Shown here one piece after another: positions 1-10,449 of a stretch of DNA of 64,000 nucleotides. The notes under the pieces are model-generated. The model worked only from the letters and a program-made list of their open reading frames with translations. It made no database searches and had not been told where the DNA came from. How positions within the stretch are numbered: the first letter of the stretch is position 1; each line of letters opens with the position of its first letter. Origin of the DNA: Cytophagaceae bacterium (lineage in GTDB: Bacteria > Bacteroidota > Bacteroidia > Cytophagales > Spirosomataceae); contig CANFVE010000009.1 in assembly GCA_947450365.1 (NCBI GenBank), positions 29,657 to 93,656 of the forward strand, in the 5' to 3' direction. A program made the position numbers and the translations under genes.

Positions 1-35
1 ATATTGAAATAGACAGTGTTTTTAATTTGAAGTGG

Positions 36-108
36 TGATCCCGCTGGGATTCGAACCCAGGACCCATACATTAAAAGTGTATTGCTCTACCGACTGAGCT
101 ACGGAATC
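36..108 (-). tRNA. tRNA-Lys (anticodon TTT)
   Basis: On the minus strand: acceptor GATTCCG/CGGGATC pairs, TAGCTCAGT D-arm, anticodon loop ...CTTTTAA..., GGTTCGAATCC-type T-arm (ttcgaa visible on plus strand). Confidence 0.95.
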
Positions 109-242
109 ATCAAGCTCGCGCTTGTATATCAAATGGCCCACGCTGGAGCCCTAGGGAAGTTTAGCCACTGGCCAACTTCATTTTGCAATTCAGCGATATT
201 TTCCCTTTATTGCGGTGCAAAACTATCATAGTTTTTCGAATT

Positions 243-980
243 ATGCAAGCAAGCCATCTAAATAAAATTATATTTTACCTTATTTTTTGCTTCGGCTTTT
301 GGCAACCCGCTTATTGCCAAATAGATACAAAGGAAATCCAAAAGGCCGATTTACTCTTTAAATCCAACCGACTCCTCGAAGCTGAAAAGATATACCTACA
401 AAATCTCAATAAATCCACCCAAGAATCCGAAAATATCAAATATAAACTGGCATTCATCGCCAAAGAAAAAAACGACTGGATCTCCGAATTAACCTTCCTC
501 TCCAGCATCCAAGCCCAAAACGCCAAACCCGAAATCGCCAAACGACTCGCCGAAATCGGCGAAAAACACCAAGTCCAAGGATTTCAAATCAATTACCTCA
601 ACCAATTCCAATGGCTCTATTTCGGCTTTTTTCCATACATCATCGGATTCCTTCTCCTCCTTGCTGCCTATTCATTCCTCATCCTGCTAAATAAAAAACG
701 AAATAAGCGCCGTATCCGACCCGCCTACATCACCTATCTTTCCCTATTCCTCATCAGCCTATTTATCCTGACCAATTACCCTACCTTCCTGAATTTTGGA
801 ATTATCAAAAAAGACAAAGTCTTCCTACGCGAATTCTCCTCGTCAGCTGCACCCGTCAAAATCATGTTGAAAAAAGGAAATATCATCACCCACTGGAACG
901 AACAAGAGGTGTGGGCGAATTGCTATTTCGACGGCCAATTCGGCTACATCAAAACAGACGATTTTCAGGGCATCAACTAA
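243..980 (+). CDS. Membrane protein with TPR-like N-terminal part and SH3-like C-terminal part (BatE-like), function uncertain
   Basis: ORF 183-980; ATG at 243 gives MQASHLNKIIFYLIFCFGFW signal-like start; repeat-like helical region, TM segment, C-terminal 'VFLREFSSSAAPVKIMLKKGNIITHWNEQEVWANCYFDGQFGYIKTDDF' resembles a bacterial SH3 domain. Confidence 0.6.
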   Translation: MQASHLNKIIFYLIFCFGFWQPAYCQIDTKEIQKADLLFKSNRLLEAEKIYLQNLNKSTQESENIKYKLAFIAKEKNDWISELTFLSSIQAQNAKPEIAKRLAEIGEKHQVQGFQINYLNQFQWLYFGFFPYIIGFLLLLAAYSFLILLNKKRNKRRIRPAYITYLSLFLISLFILTNYPTFLNFGIIKKDKVFLREFSSSAAPVKIMLKKGNIITHWNEQEVWANCYFDGQFGYIKTDDFQGIN

Positions 981-2002
981 AGATGTAAAATCTCAAAACT
1001 CAAATCCAAGATAATCTCTCGGTCCGTCTGCGCATGTCCTAATACGCCTTTGACCTTTAAATCCGCATTCTTAATGGCTTCTATGACCCGTACGACCTTG
1101 CCCAAAGGATAATTCCGCTTCGCCGTCTGGTAATCCCGCACAAAGTAAGGATTGATTCCCAGCACTTTGGCAATCTCCCCATCGGACATCGCCCCCAAAT
1201 CATGCGCCTGTAGGACTTTGGCAAAGAAATTAAATAACATGATCAACATCGGCGCCACCGGATTCTGCTTTGTATTGTCCGCAAAATAAAAAGCAATCTT
1301 CTGCGCCCGCTCCACATTCCGCTGCATGATCGCCTTTTGAAATTCAAAATAATTATACTCCCGACTAATCCCAATGTACTTCTCAACCTCCTCAGCACCC
1401 ACCTCGGTACCCGCCGGCATATTGACGATCAATTTATCCGCCTCATGCGCCATCCGCTGTAAATCGGCCCCCACATAGGAAACCATCAATTCCACCGAAC
1501 TCGCCTGAATTTGAATCGAATGCTGACCCAAATACTCCTTTAACCAAGCGCCTACCTTATCATCGGATATCTTCTTTGACGCCACCACAACCCCATTTGC
1601 GGCGAGTGGAGCCAACAATTTAGATTTATCTGTCAACAAAGTCTTCAGCGTAAATACCAAAATCGTCGAAGGCGTCGGATGCGCACAATAGTCTTCAAAG
1701 GCCTTCATTTCCTCCTTCGACTTCAACGCCGCCTCCAAACACACCGCCTCCTTCACCATAATCACCTGTAGATCCGACATCATCGGATATCTCCGCGCAT
1801 GCGAAACCACCGAAGCAATCGTATGATCCTTCCCAAACAACACAAACTGATTAAAACTCCGCTGATCCTCCGACAATACCTCCGTTTCAAAGGCATGAGC
1901 CAATTCATCGATAAAAAATGGCTCATCCCCATGCAATAAATAAATAGGAGCGAGGGCCTTTTTCTTGATATCCTTCCGTACTTCTGCTGTCGTTTTGATC
2001 AT
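977..2002 (-). CDS. holA: DNA polymerase III subunit delta
   Basis: N-terminal 'APIYLLHGDEPFFIDELA' and overall HolA-like organisation, 341 aa. Confidence 0.93.
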   Translation of the reverse strand: MIKTTAEVRKDIKKKALAPIYLLHGDEPFFIDELAHAFETEVLSEDQRSFNQFVLFGKDHTIASVVSHARRYPMMSDLQVIMVKEAVCLEAALKSKEEMKAFEDYCAHPTPSTILVFTLKTLLTDKSKLLAPLAANGVVVASKKISDDKVGAWLKEYLGQHSIQIQASSVELMVSYVGADLQRMAHEADKLIVNMPAGTEVGAEEVEKYIGISREYNYFEFQKAIMQRNVERAQKIAFYFADNTKQNPVAPMLIMLFNFFAKVLQAHDLGAMSDGEIAKVLGINPYFVRDYQTAKRNYPLGKVVRVIEAIKNADLKVKGVLGHAQTDREIILDLSFEILHL

Positions 2003-2126
2003 ATGTCGGGTGCCAAAAGCACATACACAAAGCTAATCAAAAGGGCGGATTGGGAAAAATTATATTTCAGCAATACCCCCATTCTCAAAAAAAGGCCGTA
2101 GGTTTGCGCCAAAATAACGTATTCTC

Positions 2127-2639
2127 ATGCAAATCGCACCCAACTCCGTCGTTTCCATCAGCTACCAATTAGCTTTCCCAGATGAAAATGGCCAACCTGA
2201 TATCGTCGAAATCGTCGACGAGCACGAACCTATGGTTTTTATCCACGGTTTAAGTGGCCTTCCAGAAGCTTTTGAGGCTCATTTATTAAATCTTTCCGTA
2301 GGCGATGCCTTCGAATTTAGTATCGCAGCGGAAGATGCGTATGGCAACATCGACCCGAACGCCATCATTTCCCTTCCGAAATCCATTTTCCAAGTGGATG
2401 GACAAAATCCGGATGACATCCTCAAAGTAGGTAATTACATCCCCATGACCGATGAAGAAGGAAACCGCATGCAAGGCATGGTCGTTTCCATCGGACCCGA
2501 AAATGTCATGATGGACTTCAACCACCCTTTGGCCGAAAAAGAATTGATGTTTTCAGGAAAAGTATTAAAAATCCGGGCAGCAAGTCCCGAAGAATTAGAC
2601 CATGGACACGTCCACGGCGAGGGTGGGCACCACCATTAA
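2127..2639 (+). CDS. FKBP-type peptidyl-prolyl cis-trans isomerase, SlyD-like
   Basis: SlyD-type FKBP/IF-domain pattern and His-rich tail HGHVHGEGGHHH. Confidence 0.9.
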   Translation: MQIAPNSVVSISYQLAFPDENGQPDIVEIVDEHEPMVFIHGLSGLPEAFEAHLLNLSVGDAFEFSIAAEDAYGNIDPNAIISLPKSIFQVDGQNPDDILKVGNYIPMTDEEGNRMQGMVVSIGPENVMMDFNHPLAEKELMFSGKVLKIRAASPEELDHGHVHGEGGHHH

Positions 2640-2650
2640 CAAAGGAAAAG

Positions 2651-2677
2651 GGTAGGACAGACGTTCTACCTTTTTTT
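2651..2677 (+). terminator. Rho-independent terminator after slyD-like gene
   Basis: GGTAGGAC-agac-GTTCTACC stem followed by TTTTTTT. Confidence 0.8.
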
Positions 2678-3140
2678 ATAGATCTGCATAAGCCATTACC
2701 TCTACGCCAAATTTGCGCAGAAAATCGACTCCCTCATCCGATGCCAATCCCTTGTATGCCGCATAGGAATGCAAATAAATGACGCGCTTGATCTTCATGC
2801 TGTAAATGATTCGCGCACAGGAGATGCAAGGCGATAAGGTCACATAAATCGTGGAACCATCAATCACCGCACCATTTTTAGAGGCATATAGAATCGCATT
2901 TTGTTCGGCATGCAGCGCCAAAGAACAAGAACCTTTGGAATCCTTCGGACATCCGCCTTCGTCAACAAAATCCTCATCACAATTGTGTGTGCCAGATGGC
3001 GGACCATTGTACCCAATTGAAATAATTCGCGTGTCCTTCGTCAAAACAGCCCCGACTTGCGCCCGCGTGCAATGCGAACGCAAGGCCAAATTTTGGGCTA
3101 ATTCCATGAAAATCGAATCAAATGAGGGCTTTTTCATCAC
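2676..3140 (-). CDS. dCMP deaminase family protein (ComEB-like)
   Basis: Deaminase motifs 'LHAEQNAILYA' and 'TLSPCISCARII'; GTG (3140) or ATG (3137) start. Confidence 0.92.
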   Translation of the reverse strand: MMKKPSFDSIFMELAQNLALRSHCTRAQVGAVLTKDTRIISIGYNGPPSGTHNCDEDFVDEGGCPKDSKGSCSLALHAEQNAILYASKNGAVIDGSTIYVTLSPCISCARIIYSMKIKRVIYLHSYAAYKGLASDEGVDFLRKFGVEVMAYADL

Positions 3141-3165
3141 AAAAAAAAATCCCTATTAAAGGGAT
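3141..3165 (-). terminator. Terminator downstream of tRNA-Met (minus strand)
   Basis: On minus strand ATCCC-tttaata-GGGAT followed by a run of T reaching the dCMP deaminase start. Confidence 0.65.
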
Positions 3166-3171
3166 GTTTTG

Positions 3172-3245
3172 TAGCGGGGAGCAGAATCGAACTGCCGACC
3201 TTTGGGTTATGAATCCAACGCTCTAACCATCTGAGCTACCCCGCC
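3172..3245 (-). tRNA. tRNA-Met (anticodon CAT)
   Basis: Minus strand acceptor GGCGGGG/CCCCGCT, TAGCTCAGATGG D-arm, anticodon loop with CAT, GTTCGATTC T-loop. Confidence 0.93.
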
Positions 3246-3322
3246 AAATCAGGATGCAAAGTTAATCGAAAGGCTTGAGTTCACAAATTTTTTCTGAATA
3301 CTTATTAAATTTGCGTCTTCAT

Positions 3323-3352
3323 TTGGGAATTAGCGTAGAAATAATACCTTTG
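3323..3352 (+). promoter_or_regulatory. Bacteroidota-type promoter (-33 TTG, 19-nt spacer, -7 TACCTTTG)
   Basis: TTG at 3323-3325 and TACCTTTG at 3345-3352, exact match to the TAnnTTTG -7 pattern, 33 nt before the ATG at 3385. Confidence 0.6.
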
Positions 3353-3384
3353 TTTAAAGGAAAAAATCGAGCCTTTTATAAATT

Positions 3385-3777
3385 ATGGCAGCAACACATT
3401 TTGAATTCGAGTACGAGATAAAAGCCTCACCAAAAGTACTTTACCCGTATCTGAGTACGGCTTCTGGGCTCCAACAATGGTTTGCCGACAAAGTCACCGT
3501 CAAAAATGCCGAACAATTTATTTTTTTCTGGGACGATGAGAACCACAGCGCCCAATTAGTCCAAAATAAGATCAATAAATCTGTCAAATTCGAATTTAAT
3601 CGCCCAGACGCCGCAGCCCATTCCGCCCAAATCGAGCTAGTATTAGATGTTAGCGAATTGAGCAATACCACCTATTTAAAAGTGTACGACAGCGCATCTA
3701 CCTTCAAATCCCCAGCCGATGCGACGGAATTATGGGATTACCTGACCGACAAATTAAAAGAAATCGTAGGGAGTTAA
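3385..3777 (+). CDS. START/SRPBCC-like domain protein
   Basis: 'HFEFEYEIKASPKVLYPYLSTASGLQQWFADKV' is typical of SRPBCC/AHSA1-type Bacteroidota proteins. Confidence 0.85.
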   Translation: MAATHFEFEYEIKASPKVLYPYLSTASGLQQWFADKVTVKNAEQFIFFWDDENHSAQLVQNKINKSVKFEFNRPDAAAHSAQIELVLDVSELSNTTYLKVYDSASTFKSPADATELWDYLTDKLKEIVGS

Positions 3778-5228
3778 TGATACGTAAACTTGACAAATTA
3801 GTCCTTAAAGCCTTTTGGGGCCCATTTATATTGACGCTTTTAGTCGTCATTTTCATCTTCCTCCTCCGGCTAGTCCTATTTTATTTCGCCGATTTATTCG
3901 GAAAGGACCTGGGTGCCACGGTTTATGTCGAACTCTTTTTCTATTTTTCATTAATCACCATCCCCCTTGCATTGCCATTAGCAATGCTTCTTTCCTCGCT
4001 CATGACCTTTGGGAAATTAGGCGAGAACTTCGAGCTAACCGCCCTAAAAAGCGCCGGAATATCCATTGTACGAATCCTAAGACCTATTTTCGTTGTCGCA
4101 ACTATTTTAAGTGTCTTCATGTTTTGGTTTACAAACGTGGCATTGCCATGGGCCAACCTAAAAGGCTGGAGCCTCCTGTATGACATCAAAACCACCAAAA
4201 CTACCTTAAACATTAAGGAAGGCATCTTTTACACCGACCTCCCCGGATATGCCATCAAAGTGGGTAAGAAATACCCTGACAACAAAACACTCAAATCTCT
4301 CATCATTTATGACCACAGCCATAATGATGGCAATCGACACGTGACCTTAGCGGATTCCGCCCAGATGTATACGATTTTAGGGAAGAAATACCTGATTTTC
4401 GAACTATTTAATGGAAAAGACTACTTGGAAGATGCCGATCGCGGAAATAATTTAGATGCGAGTGATATGGCCGTGCATCAGTTTAGTCGAAGTAAAATCG
4501 TGATGTCTCTCGATGCCTTTGACATTCATAAAACGGATGAAAATCAATTTGCACATCATGAAATTATGCGGAACAACTGGCAGTTGGCCGACGACGTAGA
4601 CTCCCTCCAACGCATCATCAAAAGCATGAAATATGGTTTTGTGCGCGGGACAACCCCCAATTTCCTATATCATCAAAAACCCATCAAGCAATCCCTGTTG
4701 GTTTTCAAAGGAAAAACGGCTTGGCTCAAAGCACGGTTGGCAAAAGGCTTAAAAAAATCAACCAAGTCGCCCTACGATATCGCCTTGCAACAAAGTCAAA
4801 ATATGTTAGCCTACGGACATGCCAACTTGGTTGCCCTAGATGACAAAGAAACCGTATTAAAAAAATCGAATCTAGAATGGCACCATAAATTCACCAATGC
4901 GCTGACAATCTTAGTGATGTTCTTAATCGGCGCGCCACTTGGGGCGATTATTAAAAAAGGTGGATTTGGTGTTCCGGTCGTCGTGGCGGTGTCTTTTTTC
5001 ATATTGATGTACATATTAACCCAGCAGGGCGATAAAATGGCCAAAGAAGGGAAGGTCCTTCTCCAAATGGGCGCTTGGGCTTCTAATTTTATCCTAGGGA
5101 TGATCGGACTCTATTTCATGAAAATATCGTTAAATGATTCCCGATTATTTGAATCAGATTTCTATCGAGTGGTTTGGCAGAAATTCCGTTTGCAATTCTC
5201 CAAGCTTTTCGGTACTTTTGCGAATTAA
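3777..5228 (+). CDS. LptF/LptG family LPS export permease
   Basis: YjgP/YjgQ-type sequence 'MIRKLDKLVLKAFWGPFILTLLVVIFIFLLRLVLFYFADLFGKDL'; ATG overlaps previous stop (TAATG at 3775-3779). Confidence 0.9.
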   Translation: MIRKLDKLVLKAFWGPFILTLLVVIFIFLLRLVLFYFADLFGKDLGATVYVELFFYFSLITIPLALPLAMLLSSLMTFGKLGENFELTALKSAGISIVRILRPIFVVATILSVFMFWFTNVALPWANLKGWSLLYDIKTTKTTLNIKEGIFYTDLPGYAIKVGKKYPDNKTLKSLIIYDHSHNDGNRHVTLADSAQMYTILGKKYLIFELFNGKDYLEDADRGNNLDASDMAVHQFSRSKIVMSLDAFDIHKTDENQFAHHEIMRNNWQLADDVDSLQRIIKSMKYGFVRGTTPNFLYHQKPIKQSLLVFKGKTAWLKARLAKGLKKSTKSPYDIALQQSQNMLAYGHANLVALDDKETVLKKSNLEWHHKFTNALTILVMFLIGAPLGAIIKKGGFGVPVVVAVSFFILMYILTQQGDKMAKEGKVLLQMGAWASNFILGMIGLYFMKISLNDSRLFESDFYRVVWQKFRLQFSKLFGTFAN

Positions 5229-5258
5229 TTTTTCATAACTTTTAAAAACTGGTAAAAG

Positions 5259-5534
5259 ATGTATTTGTCACCCGAGAAAAAACAAGAGATTTTCGAATCA
5301 AAAGGGAAAGCAAAGTCAAAAATCGATACTGGTTCTGCTGAGTCGCAAATTGCGTTATTCACTTTCAGAATCAATCACTTGACTGAGCACCTTAAAAAGA
5401 ACAAAAAAGACCACAGCACACGTTTGGGCCTTTTGAAATTAGTTGGTAAGCGTCGTCGTTTACTAGATTACTTAACTCGTACAGATATTTCACGTTATCG
5501 TGCGATCATCCTAGAATTAGGTATTCGTAAATAA
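5259..5534 (+). CDS. rpsO: 30S ribosomal protein S15
   Basis: '[49 protein letters not shown]' is diagnostic of S15. Confidence 0.98.
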   Translation: MYLSPEKKQEIFESKGKAKSKIDTGSAESQIALFTFRINHLTEHLKKNKKDHSTRLGLLKLVGKRRRLLDYLTRTDISRYRAIILELGIRK

Positions 5535-5541
5535 ATAGAAG

Positions 5542-5573
5542 CAGGGTTTTCTGGAAGGGAAACCCTGTTTTAT
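5542..5573 (+). terminator. Terminator after rpsO
   Basis: CAGGGTTT (5542-5549) / AAACCCTG (5560-5567) then TTTTATT. Confidence 0.75.
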
Positions 5574-5650
5574 TAAAATTTACCATTGTTTGAATCAACA
5601 AACAACGCTTTTCTTTGCGCAAGGTTGCGTAAAATTTTATTCAGAAACGT

Positions 5651-7792
5651 ATGTCATTTAACATTATTCAAAAAAATATTTCGATGCCTGATGGCAAGGA
5701 AGTCCAAATTGAGACTGGCAAATTAGCCAAGCAAGCGGATGGATCTGTGGTCATCAAATCAGGAAATATGATGTTGTTAGCCACAGTGGTAGCTAACAAA
5801 GAGGCCAAAGAGGGAGTCGATTTTCTTCCATTATCTGTCGATTACCAAGAGAAATTTGCGTCAAACGGACGTATTCCAGGTAGTTTTCTAAAAAGAGAGG
5901 CACGCCTTTCGGATTACGAAATTTTAATTTCACGCTTAGTAGACCGCGCTTTGCGTCCTACCTTCCCAGATGATTACCATGCCGATGTGCAGGTATTGAT
6001 CAATTTAATTTCAGCAGATGCGGAAGTTTTACCGGATGCTTTTGTGGGCTTAGCAGCAGCCGCGGCCTTGGCGGTGTCGGATATTCCATTTAATGGACCG
6101 ATTTCTGAGGTACGTGTGGCCAAAATCAATGGCGTTTATAAGGTAAATCCAAGTGTAAGCGAATTAGTTGGCGCTTCCCTTGAATTAATCGTGGCGGCCA
6201 ATGAGAACGATATCTTAATGGTGGAAGGCGAAGGCGATGAGGTGTCTGAAATCGAAATGATTGAGGCATTGAAAGTAGCGCATGAAGCGATTAAATTGCA
6301 ATGTAAGGCATTGAACGAATTAACGGTAGCTGTAGGCAAAACTGAAAAACGTTCATATAGCCACGAAAATCATGATGAAGCGCTTCGTGCGGAATTATGG
6401 GATAAGTATTATGACAAGTATTTGGCTGTTGCTAAATTAGCGAACCCAAAGAAAGAAGATCGGAAAGCAGGTTTCAAAGCCATCGTAGACGAATTCATCG
6501 CTTCATTAAACGAAGATCATACGGTGAATATTTCCTTAGCCAAGGTGTATTTACACGATATTGAGAAAGAGGCGGCGCGTCAATTGGTACTTCAAGAAAG
6601 ATATCGTTTAGACGGTCGAAAATTGAACGAAATACGTCAAATCACCTGTGAGGTAGATTATTTACCTACGCCACATGGTTCGGCGGTGTTTACGCGGGGG
6701 GAAACTCAGTCCTTGACTACCGTTACCTTAGGAACGAAGATGGATGAGCAAATCATCGATCAAGCGATGACACAAGGCTATAACAAGTTTATGTTGCACT
6801 ATAATTTCCCAGGATTCTCAACAGGTGAGGTAAAGCCAAACCGTGGGGTAGGTCGTCGGGAAGTAGGACACGGAAATTTAGCCATGCGTGCAATTCGTAA
6901 AGTTTTGCCTAAAATGGAAGAATTCCCGTACACTTTACGTATTGTTTCCGATATTTTAGAATCGAATGGTTCTTCCTCGATGGCAACTGTGTGTGCGGGT
7001 ACCTTGGCCTTAATGGATGCAGGAGTAAAAATCAAGGCACCTGTTTCAGGGATTGCCATGGGTTTAATTTCTGATCCAAAAACGGGTAAATATGCGGTAT
7101 TATCCGATATTTTAGGGGATGAGGATCATTTAGGTGATATGGACTTTAAAGTAACGGGGACAGAAAACGGAATTACCGCTTGCCAAATGGACATCAAAGT
7201 TCAAGGCTTATCGTACGAAGTTTTGGTAGAAGCGTTGTCTCAAGCCAAAGAAGGTCGTTTACACATTTTGAATGAAATGAAAAAGGCGATTCCTTCCGTT
7301 CGTGAAGATTTCAAACCACAAACGCCTCGTGCCACGGTCATTAAGATTATGAAAGACCAAATCGGTGCGGTAATCGGACCAGGTGGTAAAGTCGTTCAAG
7401 ATATCCAAAAACAATCAGGTGCTACCGTAACGATTGAAGAAAAAGAGGATGGAGGATATGTAAGTATTTTCTCTGCCAATGGATCTGCGATGGATATGGC
7501 AGTTCGCATGGTGAAGAGCATCGTTACTGTTCCGGAAGTAGGCGAGATCTACGATGGAAAAGTAAAGAATATTCAAGCATTCGGTGCGTTTGTTGAGTTT
7601 TTACCTGGCAAAGACGGATTATTACACATTTCTGAAATTTCATGGGATCGCATTGACACCATGGACGGAGTGTTTAAAGAAGGAGATAAGGTGAAGGTTA
7701 AATTAGTAGAAGTAGATAAGAAGACCGGTAAATTCCGTCTATCTGCGAAAGCTTTATTGCCAAAACCAGCGAGTTCAGAGAAATCTGAATAA
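5651..7792 (+). CDS. pnp: Polyribonucleotide nucleotidyltransferase (PNPase)
   Basis: Two RNase PH domains, KH '[27 protein letters not shown]', C-terminal S1 domain. Confidence 0.98.
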   Translation: MSFNIIQKNISMPDGKEVQIETGKLAKQADGSVVIKSGNMMLLATVVANKEAKEGVDFLPLSVDYQEKFASNGRIPGSFLKREARLSDYEILISRLVDRALRPTFPDDYHADVQVLINLISADAEVLPDAFVGLAAAAALAVSDIPFNGPISEVRVAKINGVYKVNPSVSELVGASLELIVAANENDILMVEGEGDEVSEIEMIEALKVAHEAIKLQCKALNELTVAVGKTEKRSYSHENHDEALRAELWDKYYDKYLAVAKLANPKKEDRKAGFKAIVDEFIASLNEDHTVNISLAKVYLHDIEKEAARQLVLQERYRLDGRKLNEIRQITCEVDYLPTPHGSAVFTRGETQSLTTVTLGTKMDEQIIDQAMTQGYNKFMLHYNFPGFSTGEVKPNRGVGRREVGHGNLAMRAIRKVLPKMEEFPYTLRIVSDILESNGSSSMATVCAGTLALMDAGVKIKAPVSGIAMGLISDPKTGKYAVLSDILGDEDHLGDMDFKVTGTENGITACQMDIKVQGLSYEVLVEALSQAKEGRLHILNEMKKAIPSVREDFKPQTPRATVIKIMKDQIGAVIGPGGKVVQDIQKQSGATVTIEEKEDGGYVSIFSANGSAMDMAVRMVKSIVTVPEVGEIYDGKVKNIQAFGAFVEFLPGKDGLLHISEISWDRIDTMDGVFKEGDKVKVKLVEVDKKTGKFRLSAKALLPKPASSEKSE

Positions 7793-7805
7793 ATAAAAAA
7801 AATAG

Positions 7806-7833
7806 ATGGCTCAAAGGGAAACCTTTGGGCCAT
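7806..7833 (+). other. Stable hairpin with GAAA loop between pnp and rpoD
   Basis: ATGGCTCAAAGG-GAAA-CCTTTGGGCCAT, 12-bp stem with one T.G wobble; no T-tract after it. Confidence 0.6.
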
Positions 7834-7853
7834 GTAATCTGTTGTAACATACT

Positions 7854-8717
7854 ATGAGACAGCTAAAAATTAGCAAACAAATTACCAACAGGGAAAGTCA
7901 GTCCCTTGACAAATACCTGCAGGAAATCGGTAAAGTAGATTTATTGACACCCGATGAGGAGGTAATCCTCGCACAAAAAATTCGGGATGGGGATCAATTG
8001 TCGCTTGAACGTCTCACAAAAGCCAATTTACGTTTCGTGGTTTCGGTTGCTAAGCAATACCAAAATCAAGGACTAAGTTTGGGAGATTTAATTAATGAAG
8101 GCAATTTAGGTTTGATCAAAGCGGCTCAACGTTTTGATGAAACACGTGGATTTAAATTCATTTCCTACGCCGTATGGTGGATTCGTCAATCCATCCTTCA
8201 GGCCTTGGCTGAACAATCTCGGATCGTTCGTTTGCCATTAAACCGGGTAGGTTCATTGAATAAAATCTCAAAAACTTTCTCTGAATTAGAGCAAAAATTT
8301 GAGCGTGAGCCATCTCCAGAGGAATTGGCAGAGGTATTGGAAATCTCAACCGGTGAGGTGGTTGATACCCTGAAGATTTCAGGTCGTCACGTCTCCATGG
8401 ATGCACCATTTGTGCAAGGAGAAGAAAATTCCTTATTAGACGTATTGGAAAACGATTCGGAAGATAAGCCAGATTCAGGATTGATTAATGATTCTCTTCG
8501 TCGGGAGGTTCAGCGGGCTTTATCTACCTTGACCCAACGCGAAGCGGATGTCGTAACCTTATACTTCGGTTTAAATGGTGAACATGCGATGACCCTTGAG
8601 GAAATCGGTGAGAAATTCAATTTGACTCGTGAGCGTGTTCGACAAATCAAAGAAAAAGCGATTCGTCGTTTGCGCCATACTTCCCGGAGCAAAGCACTCA
8701 AAACATATCTTGGATAA
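7854..8717 (+). CDS. rpoD: RNA polymerase sigma factor RpoD/SigA family
   Basis: '[28 protein letters not shown]' type start; region 2 '[32 protein letters not shown]'; region 4 '[29 protein letters not shown]'. Confidence 0.95.
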   Translation: MRQLKISKQITNRESQSLDKYLQEIGKVDLLTPDEEVILAQKIRDGDQLSLERLTKANLRFVVSVAKQYQNQGLSLGDLINEGNLGLIKAAQRFDETRGFKFISYAVWWIRQSILQALAEQSRIVRLPLNRVGSLNKISKTFSELEQKFEREPSPEELAEVLEISTGEVVDTLKISGRHVSMDAPFVQGEENSLLDVLENDSEDKPDSGLINDSLRREVQRALSTLTQREADVVTLYFGLNGEHAMTLEEIGEKFNLTRERVRQIKEKAIRRLRHTSRSKALKTYLG

Positions 8718-8721
8718 AACG

Positions 8722-8747
8722 AAAAGCCTCAATTGAGGCTTTTTTTT
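8722..8747 (+). terminator. Terminator after rpoD
   Basis: AAAAGCCTCAATTGAGGCTTTTTTTT palindromic hairpin. Confidence 0.85.
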
Positions 8748-8751
8748 ACCT

Positions 8752-10449
8752 ATGGCATTCCCACACGGACTTACGGATTTAGTTGACATTTTAGCTCTAC
8801 AAGGCATAAATCAAGCCGTTATTTGTCCTGGATCCCGAAATGCACCGATCATGTTGGCACTGACTAGGAACAAACAATTTACCTGTTATTCCATTTCGGA
8901 TGAACGTTCGGCGGCCTTTTTTGGCCTAGGCTTAGCGCAAAAAACAGGAAAACCCGTGGTGCTTTGTTGCACCTCCGGTTCAGCTGGCTTAAATATGGCT
9001 CCTGCCGTCGCGGAAGCCTATTTTCAAGAAATTCCCCTGATTGTGCTCACAGCCGATCGCCCAAAAGAATGGATTGAACAATGGGATGGCCAAACGATTT
9101 TTCAAGCCAATCTATTTGGTCCACATGTCAAAAAAGCCATTGAATTTCCAACGCAAGCAAGTTCAGAAAAGGATTTCGCATGGTTTCAAAATCGGATAGC
9201 CAATGAAGCCGCGATCATAGCCCAACAAGCCCCCAAAGGCCCTGTGCACATCAATATACCCATCTCGGAACCCTTTTACCCTGGTAAAGAAGAGGAAATT
9301 CCAAGCCCACAAAATACCAAAATCATTCATAGAATGGAGGGAAAGGTACATGTGACGAAGGAAATGGAGTGGCTAATCCAACAAAGCCTTTCGCAAAATC
9401 CACATGTCATCTTGTCTGTAGGCCAAATGGATCCTGATCCAGAAATCCAGGATTTAATCTTACAAATGAGTTCCTTAGGCATTCCGGTAATTGGAGATGC
9501 GACGGCGAATATCCCTGAGTCTGTCCAACTAAACCATGATTTAATCTTGGCCAATGAAATGCATTGGCGTGACTTAGCTGCGGATGTGGTCATTCACATC
9601 GGAAAATCCTTTGTCTCCAAACGCATCAAACAGTTTATGAGACGCTTTCCTGCGGCCCAACACTGGTGGATTGACCCGACCAACACCCAAACCATCAAAG
9701 ATCCTTTTCAACACCTAAGTCATATTTTAAGTACCCAACCCGCGGATTTTTTACGCGCGTGGATCCAACAAGCCACCCAAATGCCCCTCACCAAGGCCTA
9801 TGGTGAAGAATGGAATCAATTCAACCAGAAGGTTAAAGATATCCAAACCGATTTTTTTCAAACAGCGGATTGGACCGAAATTCATATTCTAAATGGTTTA
9901 TTTAAGCATTTAAAAGCATATAAAGGTGATTTACATGTGGCCAATTCCTTGGCCGTGAGGTACATCAATTGGACTGCCGAATCTGTATCTCATCTCAATA
10001 TTTACGCGAACCGGGGAACAAGCGGAATTGATGGTTGCCTCAGTACCGCCGTAGGAGCAGCCCAGGCGGCAGAGGAACTCGTGATTTCGCTCATCGGAGA
10101 TGTGGCCTTCCAGTACGACCGCAATGCTTTATGGAATCAATACCTGCCCACGAACCTTCGCATCATAGTCCTGAATAATCAAGGCGGAGGAATTTTCAGG
10201 AATTTAGAAGGAGCCAAGGACTTACCCGAATTGGCAACCTTTATGGAAACCGAACAAAAATTTACGGCAAAAAACACGGCCCTAGACGCAGGAATTGCTT
10301 ATTTCAATGCGAAAAACGAAAGTGAATTGGCGGAGATCTTGCCTAGATTTTTCGAAAAGAGCCACACGGCCCAACTGCTTGAAATCGAAACCGATTCCAT
10401 TCAAAATGCCGAAGCATTAAAGGCCTATATGTCTTTATTCAAGGGCTGA
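8752..10449 (+). CDS. menD: 2-succinyl-5-enolpyruvyl-6-hydroxy-3-cyclohexene-1-carboxylate synthase
   Basis: MenD-type ThDP enzyme: 'VICPGSRNAPIMLAL', 'LCCTSGSAGLNMAPAVAEAYFQEIPLIVLTADRP'. Confidence 0.93.
   Translation: MAFPHGLTDLVDILALQGINQAVICPGSRNAPIMLALTRNKQFTCYSISDERSAAFFGLGLAQKTGKPVVLCCTSGSAGLNMAPAVAEAYFQEIPLIVLTADRPKEWIEQWDGQTIFQANLFGPHVKKAIEFPTQASSEKDFAWFQNRIANEAAIIAQQAPKGPVHINIPISEPFYPGKEEEIPSPQNTKIIHRMEGKVHVTKEMEWLIQQSLSQNPHVILSVGQMDPDPEIQDLILQMSSLGIPVIGDATANIPESVQLNHDLILANEMHWRDLAADVVIHIGKSFVSKRIKQFMRRFPAAQHWWIDPTNTQTIKDPFQHLSHILSTQPADFLRAWIQQATQMPLTKAYGEEWNQFNQKVKDIQTDFFQTADWTEIHILNGLFKHLKAYKGDLHVANSLAVRYINWTAESVSHLNIYANRGTSGIDGCLSTAVGAAQAAEELVISLIGDVAFQYDRNALWNQYLPTNLRIIVLNNQGGGIFRNLEGAKDLPELATFMETEQKFTAKNTALDAGIAYFNAKNESELAEILPRFFEKSHTAQLLEIETDSIQNAEALKAYMSLFKG

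Noticed and set aside
3815-4183. 122-aa ORF overlapping the LptF/G gene in another frame
   Set aside because: Permease frame is clearly the coding one; Pro/His/Arg-rich overlap frame is not credible.
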